From NCBI RefSeq assembly GCF_008386495.1, contig NZ_VTHJ01000054.1, forward strand, positions 1 to 64,000: 64,000 nt of DNA, written 5' to 3'. This DNA is from Streptomyces tailanensis (GTDB lineage: Bacteria; Actinomycetota; Actinomycetes; Streptomycetales; Streptomycetaceae). How positions within the stretch are numbered: position 1 is the stretch's first letter; every line of letters begins with the position of its first letter. A program made the translations under genes and the position numbers. Below are positions 17,250-25,222 of the stretch, piece after piece. The notes beneath the pieces were generated by a model that was not told the origin of the DNA, made no database searches, and was given only the letters and a program-made list of their open reading frames with translations.

Positions 17250-17861
17250 CTACGCGGGCAGTTGAAGTTCCAGGTCGGCGCGGGGCGACACGCCCTCCCG
17301 GGTGATGCCGGCGAGGAGCTCCGCCACGGCGCCGCGCCCGGGGAGCTGTGCCTCGGGCTCCACGTCGTACCAGGGGGCGAGGACGAACGCCCGCTCGTGC
17401 GCGCGCGGGTGCGGCAGGGTCAGCACCGGGTCGTCGGAGACCACGTCGGCGTACGCCACGATGTCCACGTCGAGCGTGCGCGGCCCCCAGCGCTCGTCCC
17501 GGACACGGTGGAAGGCCTCCTCGACTGCCTGGGCCCGCTCCAGGAGGGACGACGGGGGCAGCGTCGTCTTCAGGACGACGACCGCGTTGAAGTACGAAGG
17601 CTGGCTGCCCGGCACCACGCCCCACGGCTCGGTCTCGTACACCGGCGAGACCGCCTTGATGCGGAGGCCGGGGGTGTCCTCCAGGGCGTCGATGGCGCCC
17701 TGGAGGTTCTCCAGGCGGTTGCCCAGGTTCGAGCCGAGGGAGATCACGGCCCGCCGGGGGTTGTGCAGGGTCGTGTCGGCCTCGTCCACCTTCTGCACGA
17801 CGGAGGCGGGCACCGGCTGTACGGTCGGGTCGCTCTGACCCTCGGTGAAGAACGCGGTCAT
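17250..17861 (-). CDS. folK: 2-amino-4-hydroxy-6-hydroxymethyldihydropteridine diphosphokinase
   Basis: A 203-aa enzyme that pyrophosphorylates 6-hydroxymethyl-7,8-dihydropterin. HPPK motifs are AVISLGSNLGNRLENLQGAI, PVYETEPWGVVPGSQPSYFN, the catalytic RWGPRTLDVDIVAYAD and LPHPRAHERAFVLAPW. The first 36 residues are an extra, polar N-terminal stretch compared with E. coli FolK. The ATG at 17861 overlaps the folB stop by four bases (ATGA), indicating translational coupling. Confidence 0.95.
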   Translation of the reverse strand: MTAFFTEGQSDPTVQPVPASVVQKVDEADTTLHNPRRAVISLGSNLGNRLENLQGAIDALEDTPGLRIKAVSPVYETEPWGVVPGSQPSYFNAVVVLKTTLPPSSLLERAQAVEEAFHRVRDERWGPRTLDVDIVAYADVVSDDPVLTLPHPRAHERAFVLAPWYDVEPEAQLPGRGAVAELLAGITREGVSPRADLELQLPA

Positions 17862-18217
17862 ACTCGGCTCCGGGTGATGGTGACGGTCACGTCGTCGAAG
17901 GGGACCGTGATCGGCGCGTTCGGCTTGTGGACGCTGACCTCGACCTCCTGGACCCCGTCGTGCTTCAGACAGGCCTGGGCGATGCGCTCGGCGAGCGTCT
18001 CGATGAGGTTCACCGGCTCGCCCTCGACGATTCCCACGACCTCCTCCGCCACGATCCCGTAGTGCACGGTCTTCGCCAGGTCGTCGTCGGCCGCGGCCGG
18101 TCGGGTGTCCAGACCCAGCGTCAGATCCACGACGAAGGTCTGGCCCTCCTCGCGTTCGTGCGGGAACACACCGTGGTACCCGCGGGCCCTCAGGCCGCGC
18201 AGCGCGACACGATCCAC
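17858..18217 (-). CDS. folB: Dihydroneopterin aldolase
   Basis: A 119-aa enzyme that cleaves dihydroneopterin to 6-hydroxymethyldihydropterin. Typical blocks are DRVALRGLRARGYHGVFPHE, EEGQTFVVDLTLGLDT, TVHYGIVAEEVVGIVEG, the LIETLAERIA segment and HKPNAPITVPFDDVTVTI. GTG 18217 has a perfect AGGAGG nearby upstream. It overlaps folK by four bases. Confidence 0.96.
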   Translation of the reverse strand: MDRVALRGLRARGYHGVFPHEREEGQTFVVDLTLGLDTRPAAADDDLAKTVHYGIVAEEVVGIVEGEPVNLIETLAERIAQACLKHDGVQEVEVSVHKPNAPITVPFDDVTVTITRSRV

Positions 18218-18254
18218 GCGAATCCTCCTGCAAGTCGTCGGGCAGTGTTCTTCC

Positions 18255-18288
18255 GGGAACACTCCAAGCTGCGGGAACACCCCAAGCT
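18255..18288. repeat. Direct repeats in the folB leader
   Basis: GGGAACACTCCAAGCT (18255-18270) is repeated as GGGAACACCCCAAGCT (18273-18288), an 18-bp period. They lie in the 227-bp gap before folB, 38 bp upstream of its start. GTGTTCCCG-like pieces also occur nearby. A regulator site or leader structure is possible. Confidence 0.55.
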
Positions 18289-18444
18289 CTCTCGAATCTA
18301 CCTGCGGGCACTGACAGCACTCGCCCACCGAAGGCCTGGGCGCGCCCCTGTACAGGCAGGGTTCATCGAGCGTTCTCCCCGGGAAACACGGCAGCTCACG
18401 GGTCGGAAGCCGCGTATACCCGCGGTCCCGTGTTCCCAATCACT

Positions 18445-18948
18445 TCAGGAAGGTGATTCGTCGTCCTCGTCGCCGTCGGATTCGGTCAGTACGGGGGAGG
18501 CGTGGTGCGACCAGAGTTTCCAGCCGTCGGCCGTGCGGTGGAACAGGTTCGTGGCGACGACCAGTTGTCCCACGAGCGGCCCCAGCTCGTTGCCGCCGTC
18601 CGGTGCCGGGCCGCCGCTGAGGATGTTCTCGGTGCAGGTCACCAGGGCGGTGTCGCCGGTGACCGAGACATGCACGTCGGTCAGGAAGAACTGGATGTAC
18701 TCGGTGTTCGCCATGATCAGCGCGTACGAGCGCAGCACCTCACCACGGCCGGTGAGCACCGGCCAGCCGGGGTGCACGCAGGAGATCACGCCGGTCTCCG
18801 CCGGGTCGTGGTACTCCTTGTCGACGCCCAGGTCGGCGGGGTCCAGCCAGAGCGAGGAGAGCGTCTCGAAGTCGCCCTGTTCCATCGCCTCGTAGAAGGC
18901 CGTGTTGGCGAGTTCGACCTGTTCGACGTCGGTGTGGGCCGAGCTCAC
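18445..18948 (-). CDS. NTF2-like (SnoaL-like/DUF4440 type) protein
   Basis: A 167-aa protein of the NTF2 fold. The opening QVELANTAFYEAMEQGDFETLSSLWLD, the W/P block ISCVHPGWPVLTGRGEVLRSYALI and the C-terminal TNLFHRTADGWKLWSHHASP are typical of nuclear transport factor 2-like proteins. The C-terminus is acidic. It is coupled to folP by a four-base overlap and sits in the fol operon, but no folate role is known to me. Confidence 0.8.
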   Translation of the reverse strand: MSSAHTDVEQVELANTAFYEAMEQGDFETLSSLWLDPADLGVDKEYHDPAETGVISCVHPGWPVLTGRGEVLRSYALIMANTEYIQFFLTDVHVSVTGDTALVTCTENILSGGPAPDGGNELGPLVGQLVVATNLFHRTADGWKLWSHHASPVLTESDGDEDDESPS

Positions 18949-19811
18949 CGCTCCCGGGCCCCTTCGATCGCGCGGGCGACGCGGACCGCGTCGGCGGTGG
19001 CGCGCACCTCGTGCACGCGGACCGCCCAGGCGCCCTGCTGGGCGGCCAGGGCCGATACGGCGGCGGTGGCGGCGTCGCGTTCCCGCGCGGGCGGCGGGGA
19101 GCCCTCCGGCCCCGCCAGGACGCGGCCGAGGAACCGCTTGCGGGAGGCCGCGACCAGCAGGGGGTGGCCGAGACCGTGCAGCCGGTCGAGGTGGGCGAGG
19201 AGGACGAGATCGTGCTCGGCGTTCTTGGAGAAGCCGAGCCCCGGGTCGACGACGATGCGGTCGGGCGCGACACCGCCCTCGCGAACGGCCTCCACGCGCG
19301 CGTGGAGCTCGTCCACGACCTCGCGGACGACGTCGTCGTACACGCCTTTGACGTTGCCGCCCTCCAGGAAGCCGCGCCAGTGCATCACCACGAAGGGGGC
19401 GCCGGACGCCGCTACGACGGGGATCATCGCGGGGTCGGCGAGGCCGCCGCTGACGTCGTTGACGAGGGCGGCGCCGGCCGCGAGGGCCTGCTCGGCGACG
19501 GAGGCGCGCATGGTGTCCACGGAGACGGTGACGCCCTCGGAGGCCAGGCCCTTCACGACGGGGATGACGCGCTTGAGTTCCTCGCCCTCGTCGACACGGG
19601 TGGCGCCGGGACGGGTCGACTCACCGCCGACGTCCACCAGGTCCGCGCCCTCGCCGACCATGTCAAGGCCGTGCTTGACCGCCGCCGTGGTGTCGAACCA
19701 GCGCCCGCCGTCCGAGAACGAGTCCGGGGTGACATTGACGACGCCCATGACCGCGCAACGGTCCCACTCGGGCAGCCCAGCCACTTGGCCGCGCCGGTTC
19801 TGGTTGCTCAT
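18945..19811 (-). CDS. folP: Dihydropteroate synthase
   Basis: A 288-aa enzyme that joins p-aminobenzoate to hydroxymethyldihydropterin pyrophosphate; the sulfonamide target. The first signature is VMGVVNVTPDSFSDGGRWFD, the second VDVGGESTRPGATRVDEGEE. VNDVSGGLADP, VDPGLGFSKNAEHD and the SRKRFLGRVLAG loop are complete. ATG 19811. It begins the fol run (folP, NTF2-like, folB, folK), perhaps cotranscribed with the upstream membrane protein 61 bp away. Confidence 0.96.
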   Translation of the reverse strand: MSNQNRRGQVAGLPEWDRCAVMGVVNVTPDSFSDGGRWFDTTAAVKHGLDMVGEGADLVDVGGESTRPGATRVDEGEELKRVIPVVKGLASEGVTVSVDTMRASVAEQALAAGAALVNDVSGGLADPAMIPVVAASGAPFVVMHWRGFLEGGNVKGVYDDVVREVVDELHARVEAVREGGVAPDRIVVDPGLGFSKNAEHDLVLLAHLDRLHGLGHPLLVAASRKRFLGRVLAGPEGSPPPARERDAATAAVSALAAQQGAWAVRVHEVRATADAVRVARAIEGARER

Positions 19812-19872
19812 GCGCCAAGCCTAGGCCCCGGTGGTGCGGGGTGTGGCCGCAGCCGGGGGCCGGGCGATACGG

Positions 19873-21879
19873 CTAGGCCGCGCGTACGCCGTGTTCGCTC
19901 ATGCCGTGGTCCGTCACCACGTGGGCGCACGGGGCCGGGGATTTCGTGCGGCGGCGCAGGACGCGGGGGAGGGCCAGGTTGACGAAGCCCTCTGCCTGCA
20001 TGGCGGCGAGGCCGATGCGGGGGAGGTCGCGGGAGGCGGCGTAGACGACGAAGCGGGGTTCCCAGCGGGGGCGGAACTTGGCGTTGAACTTGTACAGGGA
20101 CTCGATCTGGAACCAGCGGGAGAGGAAGACCAGCAGGCCGCGCCAGGCGCGAAGGACCGGGCCGGCGCCGATCTTCTCGCCGCGGGCCAGGGCGGAGCGG
20201 AACATCGCGAAGTTCAGGGAGACCTGCTTGACGCCCAGGCGGGGGGCCGCCTGGAGGGCGGCGACGATGAGGAGTTCGTTCATGCCGGGGTCGGCGGAGC
20301 GGTCGCGGCGCATCAGGTCCAGGGAGGCGCCGTCGGGGCCCCAGGGGACGAAGTGGAGTACGGCCTTCAGGTCGCCGTACGGGCCGGGGTTCTCGTCGTC
20401 CCACCCGTCTCCCACCACCGCCCTACCTGAGGCGCTTCGCGCCGCCCCTTCGATTCTGTGGGCGGTGGCGATCAGGCAGTCTCCGTCGGCCGGGTCGCCG
20501 ATGCGGCCGAGCGCCATGGAGAAGCCGCGTTCGGTGTCGGTGCCGCGCCAGTCCTCGGCGGCGCGGCGGATCCGGTCCAGCTCGCCCTCGCCGAGGTCAC
20601 GGACGCGCCGTACCCGGGTCTCGTAACCGAGCCGCTCGATGCGCTTCACCATCTGACGCACGTTGCGCATCGCGCGCCCGGCGAGGGAGAAATCCGCGAC
20701 GTCCACCACCGCCTCGTCGCCCAGTTCGAGGGCGTCGAGGCCGGTCTCGCGGGTCCACACCTCGGCGCCCGTCTCCGAGCAGCCCATGACGGCCGGGGTC
20801 CAGGAGTGGGCCCTGGCCTCGTCCATGAAGCGTTCGATCGCGCCGGGCCAGGCCTCGACGTCGCCGATCGGGTCGCCACTGGCGAGCATCACACCGGAGA
20901 CGACGCGGTACGTCACCGCCGCCTTGCCGCTCGGCGAGAACACGACCGCCTTGTCGCGGCGGAGCGCGAAGTGGCCGAGGGAGTCGCGGCCGCCGTGCCT
21001 GTCGAGCAGGGCGCGCAGCCGGGCCTCGTCGTCGGCGGTGAGCCGGGCCGCCGGGTGCTCGGGGCGGAAGGCCAGGTAGATGGTGGTGACGGCGGTCAGC
21101 AGGCCGAGGGCGCCGAGGGAGAACGCCACCGTCCAGGACGTGTTGCCGGTGTAGCCGACCGGGCCCTCGAAGCCGAACAGGCCGTAGATGACGTGTTCGA
21201 GGCGGGCGGCGAGGCTCGGGTCTCCGACCATGTGCCGAGCCTGGGCGCTGACGACGACCAGGCCGAGGACGATCGAACCGGCGCCCATCAGCACGAAGTT
21301 GGCGAGCGCCCGCCAGCGGCTGCGTGGGTCGGGCAGGGCGGCGAACTGGTCGCGGTGGCTCAGCAGCGGAATGAGCAGCGCCAGGGAGATGAGGGCGCCG
21401 ATGAGCGAGTGACGGTAGGTGAACTGGGCGAGCGCCCCGGCCGGGAGCAGCAGGACGGCCGCTCGCCACGCCCGCCGTTTTCGCCGTCGCAGGCCGTGGG
21501 CGAGCAGAAGCAGCAGGACGCCCGCGCTCAGCGACAGGGCCGCCGCGAACGGGCCGAGCGCGCCGGGCAGCACCTCGGCCATCGTGTGCATACTGCTGTG
21601 CCGGAAGCGGGGGAAGACGCCCGCAGCGACGTCCACGAGCCCGACGAACGCGCAGGCCCGGGCGACCAGCGCGGGCACCGCCTCGGGGCGCGGTCCGCGC
21701 AGCGCGCCCCTAAGTGCGCCGCGCACGGCGTCGTTCACGCGCCGGACGGCGCTCGCCGGGAGTCGGCCCGACCGGACCGGAACCCCATCCGACATTTCCC
21801 CATCTGTCCTGACAGGCATCGCATCCCGTAGTTCCGCTAGTTCCGCAAGAGAGCTTGGATCCGGTGCCTTTTCCGGCAT
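19873..21879 (-). CDS. MprF/LysX-like membrane protein (DUF2156 domain)
   Basis: A 668-aa protein. An N-terminal half with several membrane segments (about residues 70-260) is followed by a C-terminal GNAT-like DUF2156 domain (about 290-640; KAVVFSPSGKAAVTYRVVSG, ASGDPIGD, NPGPYGDLKAVLHFVPWGPD, SLNFAMFRSALARG, ESLYKFNAKFRPRWEPRF). In MprF and LysX this domain transfers lysine or similar from tRNA to phosphatidylglycerol. A 19-residue stretch (IEGAARSASGRAVVGDGW and flank) interrupts the conserved part near residue 480. The start is ATG 21879. Confidence 0.82.
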   Translation of the reverse strand: MPEKAPDPSSLAELAELRDAMPVRTDGEMSDGVPVRSGRLPASAVRRVNDAVRGALRGALRGPRPEAVPALVARACAFVGLVDVAAGVFPRFRHSSMHTMAEVLPGALGPFAAALSLSAGVLLLLLAHGLRRRKRRAWRAAVLLLPAGALAQFTYRHSLIGALISLALLIPLLSHRDQFAALPDPRSRWRALANFVLMGAGSIVLGLVVVSAQARHMVGDPSLAARLEHVIYGLFGFEGPVGYTGNTSWTVAFSLGALGLLTAVTTIYLAFRPEHPAARLTADDEARLRALLDRHGGRDSLGHFALRRDKAVVFSPSGKAAVTYRVVSGVMLASGDPIGDVEAWPGAIERFMDEARAHSWTPAVMGCSETGAEVWTRETGLDALELGDEAVVDVADFSLAGRAMRNVRQMVKRIERLGYETRVRRVRDLGEGELDRIRRAAEDWRGTDTERGFSMALGRIGDPADGDCLIATAHRIEGAARSASGRAVVGDGWDDENPGPYGDLKAVLHFVPWGPDGASLDLMRRDRSADPGMNELLIVAALQAAPRLGVKQVSLNFAMFRSALARGEKIGAGPVLRAWRGLLVFLSRWFQIESLYKFNAKFRPRWEPRFVVYAASRDLPRIGLAAMQAEGFVNLALPRVLRRRTKSPAPCAHVVTDHGMSEHGVRAA

Positions 21880-21954
21880 CCGGCGACATTGCGCCCTCTA
21901 GGACGGTGGCTTCGGGACGGAGGTTCACTCTCCATCGGAAAGCTGAACCAAAGG

Positions 21955-22020
21955 GCAGGGCAAGTCGCGGCAAGAGCGCGGCAAGAGCGGGCAAGGCGCG
22001 GCAAGCCGAGGCAAGTCAGG
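21955..22020. repeat. Imperfect GCAAG tandem repeats upstream of the esterase gene
   Basis: Between 21955 and 22020 the block GGCAAG recurs six or seven times at roughly 10-bp spacing (GGCAAGTCGCG, GGCAAGAGCGC, GGCAAGAGCGG, GCAAGGCGCG, GGCAAGCCGA, GGCAAGTCAG). It lies in the divergent region between the MprF-like gene and the esterase. It may affect the leader of the latter. Confidence 0.6.
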
Positions 22021-22048
22021 GAAAGAAAGGGCGGCGGGGGACTACCCG

Positions 22049-23173
22049 ATGGGTCTTACGAGCAACAAGGTGCTGGCGTTGGTGGTCCTGTCCGCCGTGC
22101 TGCTGTTCATCGGCACGGTATGGCTGTGGCCGCGGCTGGCGCGCAATGGCTGGCGGGCCGTCGTCGGGCGGATCGGCGTGCTGCTGGCCACGCAGGTCGC
22201 CGTCTTCGCCGCGGTCGGCCTCTCCGCGAACCAGGCCTTCGGGTTCTACGCCAGCTGGGCCGACCTCCTCGGCGGGGAGAACGGCCAGGGCGTGGTCGTC
22301 GACCACGACGGCGCCGACACCGGCGGACCGTTGCGGGTCGTCGACACGCAGCAGGTGAACGTGGCCGGGGGCGCTCGCCCCAAGGTCGGCGGCCAGATCC
22401 AGAAGGTGGAGATCGTGGGCCGTACGACACGGATCGCGAGCCCCGCGTACGTGTATCTGCCGCCGGAGTACTTCCAGCCCGAGTACCGCACCCGCACCTT
22501 CCCGGCCGCCGTGGTCCTCACCGGCTACCCGGGCACCGCCGAGGCGCTCATCAAGGGCCTGCACTTTCCGCAGACGGCCCACAAGCTGGCCCGCGACGGC
22601 AAGGCGCAGCCGATGATCCTGGTCATGCTGCGGCCGACCGTGGCGCCGCCGCGCGACACCGAGTGCGTGGACATCCCGGGCGGGCCGCGGACCGAGTCGT
22701 TCTTCGCCGAGGACCTGCCGGATGCCGTGGGGCACCACTACAGGGTGGGCAAGAAGCCCGGGAGTTGGGGCATCATCGGCGACTCGACCGGCGGGTACTG
22801 CGCGCTGAAACTCGCCGTCCACCACCCCGGTACGTACGCCGCCGGCGCGGGCCTCTCGCCGTACTACAAGGCGCCGATCGACGCGACGACCGGTGATCTC
22901 TTCCAGGGGAACACGAGGCTGAAGAACGAGGCCGACCTGTTCTGGTATCTGAAACACCGGCCGGCGCCCGACACCTCTTTGCTGGTCACCAGCAGCAAGC
23001 AGGGGGAGACCAACTACAAGGCCACGCTGAAGTTCATCGAACTGGTGAAGGGGAAGGAGCCGACGCGGATCTCGTCGATCATCCTCGACAGCGGCGGACA
23101 CAACTTCAACACCTGGCGGCGGGAGATTCCGGCGACGTTGCAGTGGATCAGCGGGCGGCTCGGCGACCGGTGA
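22049..23173 (+). CDS. Membrane-anchored esterase (esterase D / PF00756 type)
   Basis: A 374-aa protein. Two membrane segments (about residues 8-27 and 42-60) are followed by an extracytoplasmic alpha/beta-hydrolase domain. The nucleophile elbow is GIIGDSTGGYCALKLAV (Ser in GDSTGG), and the catalytic His is likely in ILDSGGHNFNTWRRE. VYLPPEYFQPEYRTRTFP and PGTYAAGAGLSPYY are as in mycolyltransferase-like esterases. The substrate is unknown. ATG 22049 follows GGCGGCGGGGG. Confidence 0.85.
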   Translation: MGLTSNKVLALVVLSAVLLFIGTVWLWPRLARNGWRAVVGRIGVLLATQVAVFAAVGLSANQAFGFYASWADLLGGENGQGVVVDHDGADTGGPLRVVDTQQVNVAGGARPKVGGQIQKVEIVGRTTRIASPAYVYLPPEYFQPEYRTRTFPAAVVLTGYPGTAEALIKGLHFPQTAHKLARDGKAQPMILVMLRPTVAPPRDTECVDIPGGPRTESFFAEDLPDAVGHHYRVGKKPGSWGIIGDSTGGYCALKLAVHHPGTYAAGAGLSPYYKAPIDATTGDLFQGNTRLKNEADLFWYLKHRPAPDTSLLVTSSKQGETNYKATLKFIELVKGKEPTRISSIILDSGGHNFNTWRREIPATLQWISGRLGDR

Positions 23174-23453
23174 CGACCCGCCGGGGAGGGCTTGGGGGGT
23201 GCTCGGGGAGGGCTCGGGGAGGGCTTCTTGAATACGCCGGTGGCGCTTGCGGAATTCGACCGCACCGGAAAGAGGCCGAAGTGGCCAAGGTGTATCTGGA
23301 TTCGAAGGAGTTGATCCAGTAGAGGAGTCGCCGGTGGGCGCATTGGTGGCGTGGCGGTGAGGGAGTCAGTGAGGGCTTGTGAGAGCTTGGAGGCGGCTGA
23401 GTTTTTACGGCTCGGGGCTCCATCATTCGCCTACGCGCGGTAAGTTTCTGGCC
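23174..23453. other. Gap after the esterase gene
   Basis: The 280-bp gap starts with short tandem GGGGAGGGCTC-like repeats (23187-23226). Nothing that reads as a convincing gene was found. A 13-codon frame starting at GTG 23281 is too short to support. Confidence 0.4.
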
Positions 23454-25013
23454 ATGCCACGTGGACGTCACCGCCATTCTCCGCCTCTGCACAGGCTGCT
23501 GCCCCCCACGGCGATCGCAGGCGTCTCGCTCGTCTGCGCCCTCGGGCCCTGGATCTTCTCCGAGCCGCCGGTGCTCCGGGTCAGCGCCGCCGTCGCCGCC
23601 GCGACCGCGGCCGTGGGCGCCGCCGTCATGCGCCGCTGGGACGTCGAGGCGGGCAAACGCGTCGCGGACCTCACGCGCGCGCGGGCGAGCGACGAGTGGC
23701 GGCACGAGGAGAAGATCGCCGAACTGGAGACCGACCTCGACGAGTCGCGCGAACTGCGCACCAAGCTGGAGCACAAGCTGCGCGCCAAGCGCACCGAACT
23801 CGCGAACCTCCGCAACGAGCACGCCGCCCTGCTGCGCCGGTACGCCACCGCCGAGACCGAGCGGGCCAGCGCCCTGGAGGGGCGCCGCCTGCTGGAGATC
23901 GAGGCGACGGCCCCCGAGGACGCGCGGGCGTTGCCGGCTGGGCCGGCCCCTACCGCCGCGTCCCAGGCTTCGCCGGTGCCGCCGCAGGGGGTTCCCGTGC
24001 AGGGGACGCCGTGGGCGGCGCGGGAGGGTGCGTCGAAGGGTGAGACTGTGGCTGCCTCGGACGACGTGGACGTCGACGCGGAGGTCGAGGTCGAGAAGTC
24101 GATCCCTGCGGTGTTCTCTCCGGCCGGTTCCGCGCTGTTCCTGCAGGCGAACTCGGCGTTGGAGCGGATGATCAAGCAGCGGGAGTCGGTGAAGGACTCC
24201 GAGGACTCCGAGGGTCCACAGGAGGAGGACGGGGCTGAGGACACCGGCAGCGAGGCCGAGGCTGAGGCTGGAGCCGAGGTTGAGGCCGAGGCCGACGTAG
24301 AGGTCGAGTCGGAGGCTGTGGCTGGGGACGAGGAGGACGCGGCCGAGGCCGAGGCCGAGGCCGAGTCCGCTGACCAGCTCGACGAAGAAGCCGACGACGA
24401 GTCCGCCGAGGCCCCCGTCAAGGAGCTGTCGTCGAAGGAGGGTTCCGGCAAGGACGGTTCCCCCAAGGGTGACCCGGACGGGCCGACCGGTGGGGGGACC
24501 CGGCAGGGACGTTCCGCCGAGGCCGAGGCGGAGCCAGTGCCTGTCGTCACTGCGGAGGCGGATGAACCGGCGGGGATGTCCGAGGAGGTCGACGGGCGTG
24601 AGCACGCGGCCGCCGAGCCCGTATCGGCGACGCCCGCACCGGAGGCTCCCGTTCCGGCGCGGTCCGCGGAATCCGCGCTGCCCGCGCTGCCTGACGTGCG
24701 GCCGGCCGGTCACTTCACCGTGCCGACCGCGGTGGCCGTCGTTCCGGCCGCGCCGCAGCGGCGGGCGGCCGTCGAGGGCGGATTCGACTTCTTCGGTACG
24801 CAGAAGGAGGCGGACGCCTTCGAGGCCGTACAGAACGAGGACCTCGCCGACGTGGTCGGCCAGGAGGCCCTCGCGCTGCACAAGGCCGAGTCCGAGGCGC
24901 AGTTCAAGCGGGTCGACGAGGCGTCCCGGGGGATCGGGCAGGTCATCGACCTCACGGCACACGACGAGACGGAACAGATCGACGTACAGGGGCTGCGTAC
25001 GGCGGCGTCCTGA
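23454..25013 (+). CDS. Membrane protein with coiled coil and acidic low-complexity region
   Basis: A 519-aa protein of unknown function. A short basic N-terminus (PRGRHRHSPPLHR) is followed by two hydrophobic segments (about 18-50). A coiled coil covers about 60-130 (EEKIAELETDLDESRELRTK, LEHKLRAKRTELANLRNEHA). Residues about 200-370 are very acidic, with alternating Glu/Ala (EAEAEAGAEVEAEADVEVES). A more ordered C-terminal block (FDFFGTQKEADAFEAVQNED) ends the protein. ATG 23454. Possibly a cell-envelope scaffold; that is a guess. Confidence 0.75.
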   Translation: MPRGRHRHSPPLHRLLPPTAIAGVSLVCALGPWIFSEPPVLRVSAAVAAATAAVGAAVMRRWDVEAGKRVADLTRARASDEWRHEEKIAELETDLDESRELRTKLEHKLRAKRTELANLRNEHAALLRRYATAETERASALEGRRLLEIEATAPEDARALPAGPAPTAASQASPVPPQGVPVQGTPWAAREGASKGETVAASDDVDVDAEVEVEKSIPAVFSPAGSALFLQANSALERMIKQRESVKDSEDSEGPQEEDGAEDTGSEAEAEAGAEVEAEADVEVESEAVAGDEEDAAEAEAEAESADQLDEEADDESAEAPVKELSSKEGSGKDGSPKGDPDGPTGGGTRQGRSAEAEAEPVPVVTAEADEPAGMSEEVDGREHAAAEPVSATPAPEAPVPARSAESALPALPDVRPAGHFTVPTAVAVVPAAPQRRAAVEGGFDFFGTQKEADAFEAVQNEDLADVVGQEALALHKAESEAQFKRVDEASRGIGQVIDLTAHDETEQIDVQGLRTAAS

Positions 25014-25073
25014 CGTCCCAGCTCCCAGCTGCGGGCAGTCGTGCCGCTGGGGCGATGGGGGCACCTCCCGCTC

Positions 25074-25133
25074 ATGGGGGTCCCTCCCGCTCGAGCGAAG
25101 TCGAGAGTGGGGGAGAAGCCGAGAGTGGGGGAG
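25074..25133. repeat. Module A, stand-alone copy with partial duplication
   Basis: The 41-bp module A (ATGGGGGTCC...GCTCGAGCGAAG...GAGAGTGGGGGAG) occurs at 25074-25115. AAGCCGAGAGTGGGGGAG at 25116-25133 repeats its end. It lies between the coiled-coil gene and the convergent PH-domain gene, within a 209-bp gap. Confidence 0.8.
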
Positions 25134-25222
25134 GGTGGGCCCAGGCGGCACCCTGTCAGCGCCGGCAAGCGCGCCCACCCCCGCCCAGCCACAGTGCCGG
25201 GCGCCAAAAACACCAAGCCCTA

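Noticed and set aside
23281..23322. Small frame starting GTG at 23281
   Set aside because: Only 13 codons; the ribosome-binding site could be chance and there is no supporting context.
24220..24420. Acidic repeat region as a tandem DNA repeat or mobile piece
   Set aside because: It is a GAGGCC-type codon run for Glu-Ala inside one gene; protein low complexity explains it.
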